From contig JAWQFJ010008491.1 in NCBI GenBank assembly GCA_034096865.1, forward strand, positions 1 through 17,406: a stretch of 17,406 bases of DNA. The letters are read 5' to 3'. This DNA comes from Theodoxus fluviatilis (Eukaryota > Mollusca > Gastropoda > Cycloneritida > Neritidae). A model generated the notes under the pieces. The model made no database searches, had not been told where the DNA came from, and saw nothing but the letters and a program-made list of their open reading frames with translations. Below are positions 1 through 11,449 of this stretch, in pieces. Position 1 is the stretch's first letter. The number at the start of each line of letters is the position of its first letter. A program made the translations under genes and the position numbers.

Positions 1-226
1 ACAAGGCAACACCACAAGGCAACAGCACAAGGCAACACAAGGCAACACCACAAGGTAACACAAGGCAACACAAGGCAACACCACAAGGCAACACAAGGCA
101 ACATCACAAGGCAACACAAGGCAACACAAGGCAACACAAGGCAACATCACAAGGCAACACAAGGCAACACAAGGGAACACAAGGCAACACAAGGCAACAC
201 CACAAGGCAACACCACAAGGCAACAC
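1..226 (+). repeat. Higher-order copy A inside left minisatellite
   Basis: The order of 10-bp and 13-bp units and their private variants (GGTAAC at 51-60, GGGAAC near 171-180) recurs at 2170-2395 with a constant offset of 2169. By eye the two are identical until they diverge near position 226. Copy A may continue left of the window. This marks a segmental duplication within the array. Confidence 0.85.
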
Positions 227-2169
227 AACAAGGCAACACCACAAGGCAACACCACAAGGCAACATCACAAGGCAACACAAGGCAACATCACAAGGCAACA
301 TCACAAGGCAACATCACAAGGCAACATCACAAGGCAACATCACAAGGCAACATCACAAGGCAACATCACAAGGCAACATCACAAGGCAACACAAGGCAAC
401 ACCACAAGGCAACACAACAAGGCAACAGCACAAGGCAACATCACATGGCAACATCATAAGACAACACCATAAGGCAACACCACAAGGCAACACCACAAGG
501 CAACACCACAAGGCAACAACACAAGGCAACACCACAAGACAACTACAAGGCAACATCACAAGGCAACAACACAAGCAACACCACAAGGCAACACCACAAG
601 GCAACATCAGAAGGCAACATCACAAGGCAACACCACAAGGCAACACTACAAGGCAACACCACAAGGCAACACCACAAGGCAACACCACAAGGCAACACCA
701 CAAGGCAGCACCACAAGGCAACAACACAAGGCAACACTACAAGGCAACACCACAAGGCAACACCACAAGGCAACATCACAAGGCAACACCACAAGGCAGC
801 ATCACAAGGCAACACCACAAGGCAACACCACAAGGCAACACCACAAGGCAACACCACAAGACAACACCACAAGGCAACACCACAAGGCAACACCACAAGG
901 CAACAACACAAGGCAACAACACAAGGCAACACCATAAGGCAACACCACAAGGCAACACCACAAGGCAACACCACAAGGCAACAACACAAGGCAACACCAC
1001 AAGACAACAACACAAGGCAACATCACAAGGCAACAACACAAGGCAACACCACAAGGCAACATCACAAGGCAACACCACAAGGCAGCATCACAAGGCAACA
1101 TCACAAGGCAACACCACAAGGCAACACTACAAGGCAACACCACAAGGCAACACCACAAGGCAGCATCACAAGGCAACAACACAAGGCAACACTACAAGGC
1201 AACACCACAAGGCAACATCACAAGGCAACATCACAAGGCAACATCACAAGGCAACACCACAAGGCAGCATCACAAGGCAACACCACAAGGCAGCATCACA
1301 AGGCAACATCACAAGGCAACTCAACAAGGCAACATCACAAGGCAACATCACAAGGCAACACAACAAGGCAACACAACAAGTCAACACAAGGCAACACCAC
1401 AAGGCAACACCACAAGGCAACAGCACAAGGCAACACCACAAGGCAACACAACAAGGCAACATCACAAGGCAACATCACAAGGCAACACAACAAGGCAACA
1501 CAACAAGGCAACACAAGGCAACACCACAAGGCAACACCACAAGGCAACACCACAAGGCAACACCACAAGGCAACACCACAAGGCAACACAACAAGGCAAC
1601 ACCACAAGGCAACACCACAAGGCAACACCACATGGCAACACCACAAGGCAACACCACAAGGCAACACCACAAGGCAACAACACAAGGCAACACCACAAGG
1701 CAACACCACAAGGCAACACCACAAGGCAACAACACAAGGCAACACCACAAGGCAACACCACAAGGCAACAACACAAGGCAACACCACAAGGCAACAACAC
1801 AAGGCAACATCACTAGGCAACACCACAAGGCAACACCACAAGGCAAAACCACAAGGCAACAACACAAAGCAACATCACAAGGCAACACCACAAAGCAACA
1901 ACACAAAGCAACATCACTAGGCAACACCACAAGGCAACAGCACAAGGCAACAGCACAAGGCAACAGCACAAGGCAACACCACAAGGCAACACCACAAGGC
2001 AACATCACAAGGCAACATCACAAGGCAACAACACAAGGCAGCACCACAAGGCAACACCACAAAGCAACAACACAAGGCAACATCACAAGGCAACACCACA
2101 AGGCAACACCACAAGGCAACAGCACAAGGCAACAGCACAAGGCAACATCACAAGGTAACACAAGGCAAC

Positions 2170-2395
2170 ACAAGGCAACACCACAAGGCAACAGCACAAG
2201 GCAACACAAGGCAACACCACAAGGTAACACAAGGCAACACAAGGCAACACCACAAGGCAACACAAGGCAACATCACAAGGCAACACAAGGCAACACAAGG
2301 CAACACAAGGCAACATCACAAGGCAACACAAGGCAACACAAGGGAACACAAGGCAACACAAGGCAACACCACAAGGCAACACCACAAGGCAACAC
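2170..2395 (+). repeat. Higher-order copy B inside left minisatellite
   Basis: Partner of 1-226. It contains the same diagnostic variants, GGTAAC at 2220-2229 and GGGAAC at 2340-2349. Another GGTAAC unit at 2151-2160 heads a similar short block, so a smaller duplication also occurred at this end. Confidence 0.85.
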
Positions 2396-2652
2396 CACAA
2401 GGCAACACCACAAGGCAACACCACAAGGCAACACCACAAGGACACATCACAAGGCAGCATCACAAGGCAACACCATAAGGGAACATCACAAGGCAACATC
2501 ACAAGGCAACATCACAAGGCAACATCATAAGACAACATCACAAGGCAACATCACAAGGCAACATCACAAGGCAACACCACAAGGCAACACCACAAGGCAA
2601 CACCACAAGGCAACACAACAAGGCAACACCACAAGGCAACACCACAAGGCAG

Positions 2653-2903
2653 CCCCACGTACCAACACTACTCACTAACACTGCACACCCTTCAGGCACT
2701 CCGCACAAAGGTAAATGTACTACCATTTATACTGCGACTGTTCACCCATTAACGTATGCTCCGACCGCACACCTTCAAGGCATATTTCCACCGAGCGAGC
2801 ACATAACCAGCACACAGCGCGAACAATCCAAGCATGGTCATCGTACAACCACCGAGCGCATTCCGTGCACTGCCTGTAGGCGGCTCGGTCGGTCATGTCA
2901 CAC
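2653..2903. other. Unique intronic sequence, no gene seen
   Basis: Non-repetitive sequence between two minisatellites. I see no exon-like open frame with splice sites, no RNA gene and no transposon end. Near 2791-2820 there is an isolated stretch with CGAGCGAGCAC and CAGCACACAGCG that resembles the unit of the 11-bp array that follows, and may be a seed or stray copy of it. By position it is intron downstream of the BBS2 exon. Confidence 0.6.
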
Positions 2904-3033
2904 TGAGCGAGCACACAGCGAGCACACAGCGAGCACACAGCGAGCTCACAGCGAGCACACAGTGAGCACACAGCGAGCACACAGCGAGCACACAGCGAGC
3001 ACACAGCGAGCACACAGCGAGCACACAGCGAGC
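2904..3033. repeat. Short 11-bp minisatellite (GAGCACACAGC)
   Basis: About eleven to twelve nearly perfect head-to-tail copies of an 11-bp unit. Single-base variants include GAGCTCACAGC near 2943 and an AGTGAGC form near 2960. Because 11 is not a multiple of 3 and the unit has no stop, short open frames appear on both strands. They have no support as genes. Confidence 0.95.
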
Positions 3034-3691
3034 GTCTCTGTCTGTGCCGTGCTCCGCAAAATGTCGTTTCCACGGTCAAACGCACCAGTTGTCCATTGCG
3101 TGGCGCTCAGCAAAATCCGAGGATGTTGCCATGGAGATTGTGGTAACTGCACTTCGTCACACGCCTGCACTGCAACGATAAACTATTCGCTTGCAAACCG
3201 CTCGATCGAAGTTAAACTGGTTCTACTTGCTGCAGACCGGCGTCAAAATGCACAACATTGACACTCACGTGTACTTTCGCTCCTTCCGTCGGTTCGCTCA
3301 GCCGTTGACCGGCTGCGGGCGCTCGCAATGTGCTCGCTCAGTGGGCATGGACCCTACTGTTTGGTCATCGGGCTACCCTCACCCTCATCTCAACACCACA
3401 TCAACTCGCTTGGAGGAATGCAACCAGGCTGCGGATCAGCGCGCCGAGGGTGATTTTCACAATGTACGACTCAACCCTCACAGGCACCCGGTTTTACTCC
3501 TGGACGGAGAGAAGTAATGCGGGTGAAGGACCTTGCTCCAAGAAGCTACACTGGGACCCAGCTTCCAACGCCGCACCCACTAGCCACAAGCGACAATAGG
3601 TCAAGCACGAAAACTTAGTATCCGCCACGGAGCGACAACCATGGAGCACAATTGCAGCGTGGGGTCCCTGTCTAGAACGCTTCTTCCTCAC
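3034..3691. other. Unique intron sequence downstream of BBS2 exon
   Basis: Ordinary mixed-composition DNA. On the minus strand it begins with the splice donor at 3690-3691 and should be the next BBS2 intron. The exon reading frame stays open into it to about 3494, but that translation loses all resemblance to BBS2 right after the donor, as expected for intron. The short plus-strand open frames at 3191-3517 and 3330-3599 have no recognisable domain and overlap each other in different frames. I see no promoter, RNA gene or mobile element. Confidence 0.65.
3683..3691 (-). other. BBS2: Splice donor of BBS2 exon (CAG|GTGAGGAAG)
   Basis: On the minus strand the exon ends in CAG and is followed by GTGAGGAAG, a close match to the metazoan 5' splice consensus. 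Similarity to BBS2 stops at this point, which supports its use. The intron GT occupies 3691-3690. Confidence 0.85.
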
Positions 3692-3905
3692 CTGTCCACT
3701 CTTGTCCACGCTGAGACAGAGCGGCCCCGAGCCACGGAGCGACACGAAGGTCAGATGGAGGTCCTGCGAGGCGGGAAGGTCCTCCGCCAGCAGGAAGTTC
3801 TGGTTGAGCCACAGCACCACGCGCTGTACGCGTTCCGCCAGCACCATGGACACAAAGCTGAGTGGCTCGTCCACCGCCTCCGTGCAGGGCAGGTACATGG
3901 AGAAC
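3692..3905 (-). CDS. BBS2: BBS2 internal exon, 71 codons (partial gene)
   Basis: BBS2 is a subunit of the BBSome, the coat-like complex that moves membrane proteins into and out of cilia. The exon reads FSMYLPCTEAVDEPLSF at its start, AERVQRVVLWLNQNFLL in the middle and VDKSGQ at its end. From memory this aligns with human BBS2 at roughly residues 480-555 of about 720 (RFSMY, [31 protein letters not shown], LSGE), C-terminal to the beta-propeller around the GAE/platform region. Length is 214 bp: one base completing an Arg codon split by the intron (phase 2), then 71 codons ending at a phase-0 donor. No stop or frameshift is seen, and 61 of 71 codons end in G or C. The rest of the gene lies outside the window: earlier exons to the right, later ones to the left. 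The odd feature is its first ~67 bases, which are the source of the huge array immediately upstream. BBS2 identity is strong; use of exactly this acceptor is inferred. Confidence 0.88.
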
Positions 3906-3919
3906 CTGCACACACACAG
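3906..3919 (-). other. BBS2: Splice acceptor of BBS2 exon, GU-rich tract
   Basis: Read on the minus strand, CTGTGTGTGTGCAG precedes the first exon base at 3905. AG lies at the expected place for the split Arg codon that starts the conserved RFSMY motif. The tract is alternating G/T rather than C/T-rich, so it is a moderate acceptor. The same sequence recurs in every 53-bp unit of the adjacent array, so which copy the spliceosome chooses cannot be told from sequence. Confidence 0.7.
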
Positions 3920-6149
3920 CACCATGGACACAACGTGCAGGACAGGTACATGGAGAACCTGCACACACACAGCAGCATGGACACAGCGTGCAGGACAGGT
4001 ACATGGAGAACCTGCAGCATGGACACAGCGTGCAGGACAGGTACATGGAGAACCTGCACACACACAGCAACATGGACACAGCGTGCAGGACAGGTACATG
4101 GAGAACCTGCACACACACAGCAACATGGACACAACGTGCAGGACAGGTACATGGAGAACCTGCACACACACAGCACCATGGACACAGCGTGCAGGACAGG
4201 TACATGGAGAACCTGCACACACACAGCAGCATGGACACAGCGTGCAGGACAGGTACATGGAGAACCTGCACACACACAGCAACATGGACACAACGTGCAG
4301 GACAGGTACATGGAGAACCTGCACACACACAGCAACATGGACACAGCGTGCAGGACAGGTACATGGAGAACCTGCACACACACACCACCATGGACACAGC
4401 GTGCAGGACAGGTACATGGAGAACCTGCACACACACAGCACCAGGGACACAGCGTGCAGGACAGGTACATGGAGAACCTGCACACACACACCACCATGGA
4501 CACAGCGTGCAGGACAGGTACATGGAGAACCTGCACACACACACCACCATGGACACAGCGTGCAGGACAGGTACATGGAGAACCTGCACACACACAGCAG
4601 CATGGACACAGCGTGCAGGACAGGTACATGGAGAACCTGCACACACACAGCAGCATAGACACAGCGTGCAGGACAGGTACATGGAGAACCTGCACACACA
4701 CAGCACCATGGACACAGCGTGCAGGACAGGTACATGGAGAACCTGCACACACACAGCACCATGGACACAGCGTGCAGGACAGGTACATGGAGAACCTGCA
4801 CACACACAGCAGCATGGACACAGCGTGCAGGACAGGTACATGGAGAACCTGCACACACACAGCAGCATAGACACAGCGTGCAGGACAGGTACATGGAGAA
4901 CCTGCACACACACAGCACCATGGACACAGCGTGCAGGACAGGTACATGGAGAACCTGCACACACACAGCAGCATAGACACAGCGTGCAGGACAGGTACAT
5001 GGAGAACCTGCACACACACAGCAGCATAGACACAGCGTGCAGGACAGGTACATGGAGAACCTGCACACACACACCACCATGGACACAGCGTGCAGGACAG
5101 GTACATGGAGAACCTGCACACACACAGCACCAGGGACACAGCGTGCAGGACAGGTACATGGAGAACCTGCACACACACAGCAGCATGGACACAGCGTGCA
5201 GGACAGGTACATGGAGAACCTGCACACACACAGCAGCATGGACACAGCGTGCAGGACAGGTACATGGAGAACCTGCACACACACAGCACCATGGACACAG
5301 CGTGCAGGACAGGTACATGGAGAACCTGCACACACACAGCACCATGGACACAGCGTGCAGGACAGGTACATGGAGAACCTGCACACACACAGCAGCATGG
5401 ACACAGCGTGCAGGACAGGTACATGGAGAACCTGCACACACACAGCAGCATAGACACAGCGTGCAGGACAGGTACATGGAGAACCTGCACACACACAGCA
5501 CCATGGACACAGCGTGCAGGACAGGTACATGGAGAACCTGCACACACACAGCAGCATAGACACAGCGTGCAGGACAGGTACATGGAGAACCTGCACACAC
5601 ACAGCAGCATAGACACAGCGTGCAGGACAGGTACATGGAGAACCTGCACACACACACCACCATGGACACAGCGTGCAGGACAGGTACATGGAGAACCTGC
5701 ACACACACAGCACCAGGGACACAGCGTGCAGGACAGGTACATGGAGAACCTGCACACACACAGCACCAGGGACACAGCGTGCAGGACAGGTACATGGAGA
5801 ACCTGCACACACACAGCAGCATGGACACAGCGTGCAGGACAGGTACATGGAGAACCTGCACCATGGACACAGCGTGCAGGACAGGTACATGGAGAACCTG
5901 CACCATGGACACAGCGTGCAGGACAGGTACATGGAGAACCTGCACACACACAGCAGCATGGACACAGCGTGCAGGACAGGTACATGGAGAACCTGCACCA
6001 TGGACACAGCGTGCAGGACAGGTACATGGAGAACCTGCACCATGGACACAGCGTGCAGGACAGGTACATGGAGAACCTGCACACACACAGCACCATGGAC
6101 ACAACGTGCAGGACAGGTACATGGAGAACCTGCACACACACACAGCACC

Positions 6150-6950
6150 ATGGACACAACGTGCAGGACAGGTACATGGAGAACCTGCACACACACAGCA
6201 CCATGGACACAACGTGCAGGACAGGTACATGGAGAACCTGCACCATGGACACAACGTGCAGGACAGGTACATGGAGAACCTGCACCATGGACACAGCGTG
6301 CAGGACAGGTACATGGAGAACCTGCAACATGGACACAGCGTGCAGGACAGGTACATGGAGAACCTGCACACACACAGCACCATGGACACAACGTGCAGGA
6401 CAGGTACATGGAGAACCTGCACACACACAGCAGCATGGACACAACCTGCAGGACAGGTACATGGAGTACCTGCACACACACAGCACCATGGACACAGCGT
6501 GCAGGACAGGTACATGGAGAACCTGCACACACACAGCAACATGGACACAACGTGCAGGACAGGTACATGGAGAACCTGCACACACACAGCAGCATGGACA
6601 CAACGTGCAGGACAGGTACATGGAGAACCTGCACCAGGGACACAGCGTGCAGGACAGGTACATGGAGAACCTGCACCATGGACGCAGCGTGCAGGACAGG
6701 TACATGGAGAACCTGCACCAGGGACACAGCGTGCAGGACAGGTACATGGAGAACCTGCACCAGGGACACAGCGTGCAGGACAGGTACATGGAGAACCTGC
6801 ACCAGGGACACAGCGTGCAGGACAGGTACATGGAGAACCTGCACCATGGACACAGCGTGCAGGACAGGTACATGGAGAACCTGCAGCATGGACACAACGT
6901 GCAGGACAGGTACATGGAGAACCTGCACCATGGACACAGCGTGCAGGACA
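6150..6950 (+). repeat. Higher-order block (~0.8 kb), copy 1 of 3
   Basis: A distinctive unit order, including the rare CTGCAACATGG short unit at 6321 and the run of CAGGG-type units from 6631, reappears at offset 3778 (10099 and 10409) and again 5925 bp beyond that. Copy 1 carries private changes such as GGACGCAGC near 6680, AACCTGCAGG near 6443 and GGAGTACC near 6463. Confidence 0.8.
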
Positions 6951-7034
6951 GGTACATGGAGAACCTGCACCAGGGACACAGCGTGCAGGACAGGTACATG
7001 GAGAACCTGCACCAGGGACACAGCGTGCAGGACA

Positions 7035-8396
7035 GGTACATGGAGAACCTGCACCATGGACACAGCGTGCAGGACAGGTACATGGAGAACCTGCAGCATG
7101 GACACAGCGTGCAGGACAGGTACATGGAGAACCTGCACCATGGACACAGCGTGCAGGACAGGTACATGGAGAACCTGCACCATGGACACAACGTGCAGGA
7201 CAGGTACATGGAGAACCTGCACCATGGATACAGCGTGCAGGACAGGTACATGGAGAACCTGCACACACACAGCACCATGGACACAGCGTGCAGGACAGGT
7301 ACATGGAGAACCTGCACCATGGACACAACGTGCAGGACAGGTACATGGAGAACCTGCACCATGGACACAGCGTGCAGGACAGGTACATGGAGAACCTGCA
7401 CCATGGACACAGCGTGCAGGACAGGTACATGGAGAACCTGCACACACACAGCAGCATGGACACAGCGTGCAGGACAGGTACATGGAGAACCTGCACACAC
7501 ACAGCACCATGGACACAGCGTGCAGGACAGGTACATGGAGAACCTGCACACACACAGCACCAGGGACACAGCGTGCAGGACAGGTACATGGAGAACCTGC
7601 ACACACACACCACCATGGACACAGCGTGCAGGACAGGTACATGGAGAACCTGCACACACACACCACCATGGACACAGCGTGCAGGACAGGTACATGGAGA
7701 ACCTGCAGCATGGACACAGCGTGCAGGACAGGTACATGGAGAACCTGCACCATGGACACAGCGTGCAGGACAGGTACATGGAGAACCTGCAGCATGGACA
7801 CAGCGTGCAGGACAGGTACATGGAGAACCTGCACCATGGACACAGCGTGCAGGACAGGTACATGGAGAACCTGCACCATGGACACAACGTGCAGGACAGG
7901 TACATGGAGAACCTGCACCATGGATACAGCGTGCAGGACAGGTACATGGAGAACCTGCACACACACAGCACCATGGACACAGCGTGCAGGACAGGTACAT
8001 GGAGAACCTGCACCATGGACACAACGTGCAGGACAGGTACATGGAGAACCTGCACCATGGACACAGCGTGCAGGACAGGTACATGGAGAACCTGCACCAT
8101 GGACACAGCGTGCAGGACAGGTACATGGAGAACCTGCACACACACAGCAGCATGGACACAGCGTGCAGGACAGGTACATGGAGAACCTGCACACACACAG
8201 CACCATGGACACAGCGTGCAGGACAGGTACATGGAGAACCTGCACACACACAGCACCAGGGACACAGCGTGCAGGACAGGTACATGGAGAACCTGCACAC
8301 ACACACCACCATGGACACAGCGTGCAGGACAGGTACATGGAGAACCTGCACACACACACCACCATGGACACAGCGTGCAGGACAGGTACATGGAGA
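7035..8396 (+). repeat. Two tandem copies of a 696-bp higher-order repeat
   Basis: A series of 15 units (nine of 42 bp and six of 53 bp, which sums to 696) occurs twice in a row, about 7035-7700 and 7731-8396. The rare GGATACAGCG variant marks both, with ACCATGGATA starting at 7221 and at 7917. The order of CAGC, CACC, AACG and CAGGG variants is the same in both copies. Boundaries are accurate to about one unit. Confidence 0.85.
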
Positions 8397-9927
8397 ACCT
8401 GCACCATGGACACAGCGTGCAGGACAGGTACATGGAGAACCTGCACACACACACCACCATGGACACAGCGTGCAGGACAGGTACATGGAGAACCTGCACA
8501 CACACAGCAGCATGGACACAGCGTGCAGGACAGGTACATGGAGAACCTGCACACACACACCACCATGGACACAGCGTGCAGGACAGGTACATGGAGAACC
8601 TGCACACACACAGCAGCATGGACACAGCGTGCAGGACAGGTACATGGAGAACCTGCACACACACAGCAACATGGTCACACAGTGCATGACAGGTACATGG
8701 AGAACCTGCACACACACAGCAACATGGACACAGCGTGCAGGACAGGTGCATGGAGAACCTGCACACACACAGCACCATGGACACAACGTGCAGGACAGGT
8801 ACATGGAGAACCTGCACCATGGACACAACGTGCAGGACAGGTACATGGAGAACCTGCACCATGGACACAACGTGCAGGACAGGTACATGGAGAACCTGCA
8901 GCATGGACACAACGTGCAGGACAGGTACATGGAGAACCTGCAGCATGGACACAACGTGCAGGACAGGTACATGGAGAACCTGCACCATGGACACAACGTG
9001 CAGGACAGGTACATGGAGAACCTGCAGCATGGACACAACGTGCAGGACAGGTACATGGAGAACCTGCAGCATGGACACAACGTGCAGGACAGGTACATGG
9101 AGAACCTGCAGCATGGACACAATGTGCAGGACAGGTACATGGAGAACCTGCACACACACAGCAACATGGACACAATGTGCAGGACAGGTACATGGAGAAC
9201 CTGCACACACACAGCACCATGGACACAGCGTGCAGGACAGGTACATGGAGAACCTGCAGCATGGACACAACGTGCAGGACAGGTACATGGAGAACCTGCA
9301 CACACACAGCAACATGGACACAACGTGCAGGACAGGTACATGGAGAACCTGCACACACACAGCACCATGGACACAGCGTGCAGGACAGGTACATGGAGAA
9401 CCTGCACACACACAGCAGCATGGACACAACGTGCAGGACAGGTACATGGAGAACCTGCACACACACAGCAACATGGACACAATGTGCAGGACAGGTACAT
9501 GGAGAACCTGCACACACACAGCAGCATGGACACAGCGTGCAGGACAGGTACATGGAGAACCTGCAGCATGGACACAACGTGCAGGACAGGTACATGGAGA
9601 ACCTGCAGCATGGACACAACGTGCAGGACAGGTACATGGAGAACCTGCACACACACAGCAGCATGGACACAACGTGCAGGACAGGTACATGGAGAACCTG
9701 CACACACACAGCAACATGGACACAGCGTGCAGGACAGGTACATGGAGAACCTGCACACACACAGCACCATGGACACAACGTGCAGGACAGGTACATGGAG
9801 AACCTGGACACACACAGCAACATGGACTCAGCGTGCAGGACAGGTACATGGAGAACCTGCACACACACAGCACCATGGACACAACGTGCAGGACAGGTAC
9901 ATGGAGAACCTGCACACACACAGCACC

Positions 9928-10728
9928 ATGGACACAACGTGCAGGACAGGTACATGGAGAACCTGCACACACACAGCACCATGGACACAACGTGCAGGAC
10001 AGGTACATGGAGAACCTGCACCATGGACACAACGTGCAGGACAGGTACATGGAGAACCTGCACCATGGACACAGCGTGCAGGACAGGTACATGGAGAACC
10101 TGCAACATGGACACAGCGTGCAGGACAGGTACATGGAGAACCTGCACACACACAGCACCATGGACACAACGTGCAGGACAGGTACATGGAGAACCTGCAC
10201 ACACACAGCAGCATGGACACAACGTGCAGGACAGGTACATGGAGAACCTGCACACACACAGCACCATGGACACAGCGTGCAGGACAGGTACATGGAGAAC
10301 CTGCACACACACAGCAACATGGACACAACGTGCAGGATAGGTACATGGAGAACCTGCACACACACAGCAGCATGGACACAACGTGCAGGACAGGTACATG
10401 GAGAACCTGCACCAGGGACACAGCGTGCAGGACAGGTACATGGAGAACCTGCACCATGGACACAGCGTGCAGGACAGGTACATGGAGAACCTGCACCAGG
10501 GACACAGCGTGCAGGACAGGTACATGGAGAACCTGCACCAGGGACACAGCGTGCAGGACAGGTACATGGAGAACCTGCACCAGGGACACAGCGTGCAGGA
10601 CAGGTACATGGAGAACCTGCACCATGGACACAGCGTGCAGGACAGGTACATGGAGAACCTGCAGCATGGACACAACGTGCAGGACAGGTACATGGAGAAC
10701 CTGCACCAGGGACACAGCGTGCAGGACA
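9928..10728 (+). repeat. Higher-order block (~0.8 kb), copy 2 of 3
   Basis: Copy of 6150-6950 at an offset of 3778. It carries a private GGATAGGTAC variant near 10335, which is shared with copy 3. Confidence 0.8.
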
Positions 10729-11449
10729 GGTACATGGAGAACCTGCACACACACAGCACCATGGACACAGCGTGCAGGACAGGTACATGGAGAACCTGCA
10801 CCATGGACACAGCGTGCAGGACAGGTACATGGAGAACCTGCACACACACAGCACCATGGACACAGCGTGCAGGACAGGTACATGGAGAACCTGCACCATG
10901 GACACAGCGTGCAGGACAGGTACATGGAGAACCTGCACCAGGGACACAGCGTGCAGGACAGGTACATGGAGAACCTGCACCATGGACACAGCGTGCAGGA
11001 CAGGTACATGGAGAACCTGCACCAGGGACACAGCGTGCAGGACAGGTACATGGAGAACCTGCACCATGGACACAACGTGCAGGACAGGTACATGGAGAAC
11101 CTGCACACACACAGCAACATGGACACAGCGTGCAGGACAGGTACATGGAGAACCTGCACACACACAGCACCATGAACACAACGTGCAGGACAGGTACATG
11201 GAGAACCTGCACACACACAGCAGCATAGACACAGCGTGCAGGACAGGTACATGGAGAACCTGCACACACACAGCACCATGGACACAACGTGCAGGACAGG
11301 TACATGGAGAACCTGCACACACACAGCACCATGGACACAGCGTGCAGGACAGGTACATGGAGAACCTGCACACACACACCACCATGGACACAACGTGCAG
11401 GACAGGTACATGGAGAACCTGCACACACACAGCACCATGGACACAACGA

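Larger units (their letters stand above)
1..2652. repeat. Minisatellite of 13-bp and 10-bp units, intronic
   Basis: Uninterrupted tandem array built on the core CAAGGCAACA. The commonest unit is 13 bp (the core plus CCA, TCA or ACA); a 10-bp unit without the extra triplet is common in 1-420 and 2150-2380. Point variants are scattered through it: GGTAAC, GGGAAC, AAAGCAAC, GACAAC, GGCAGC. T is rare on the plus strand, so composition is strongly strand-asymmetric. The array runs off the left edge and ends near 2652, where unique sequence begins. It lies in what should be the downstream intron of the minus-strand BBS2 exon. The open frames on both strands (plus-strand peptides rich in Q, T, H, N; minus-strand peptides rich in C, V, L) follow from stop-free units and show no start context or domain. 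I do not regard them as genes. Confidence 0.95.
3906..11449 (-). repeat. Exon-derived 53/42-bp minisatellite, first clean array
   Basis: Roughly 150 head-to-tail units. In the gene's orientation each 53-bp unit contains the intronic tract CTGTGTGTGTGCAG, then GTTCTCCATGTACCTG and TCCTGCACG from the exon start, then TTGTGTCCATGGTG from further inside the exon; 25 exon bases (GAGGCGG..CAGCT) are missing between the two exon parts. The 42-bp units lack 11 bp of the G/T tract, and one 55-bp unit near 6131 has an extra CA. Common variable sites on the plus strand are AGCGTG/AACGTG/AATGTG, CACC/CAGC/CAAC and ATGG/AGGG/ATAG. 3906-5850 is almost all 53-bp units; 42-bp units cluster at 5850-6350, 6620-7440, 7690-8110, 8800-9150 and 10000-11100. 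The unit is open in most or all frames, giving long open frames of repeated 53-residue peptides that I do not consider genes. Confidence 0.95.

Noticed and set aside
1632..2678. 348-residue Q/T/H-rich plus-strand open frame in the left minisatellite
   Set aside because: Low-complexity translation of the 13-bp unit; comparable frames are open on the other strand.
2904..3033. Link between the 11-bp array and the 11-bp difference between 53- and 42-bp units
   Set aside because: Both are CA-rich, but the sequences differ (GAGCACACAGC against CACACACACAG) and the unit difference is explained by the BBS2 acceptor tract. The shared length is probably chance.
3034..3691. Possible additional exon or small gene in the unique region
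   Set aside because: Short overlapping open frames without similarity, splice sites or codon bias like the BBS2 exon.
3672..3890. Frame-shifted minus-strand reading of the exon (GGGGRATQ..TARGAVAQPELPAGG)
   Set aside because: Gly/Ala/Pro-rich shadow typical of GC-rich coding DNA; the BBS2 frame over the same bases shows conserved motifs.
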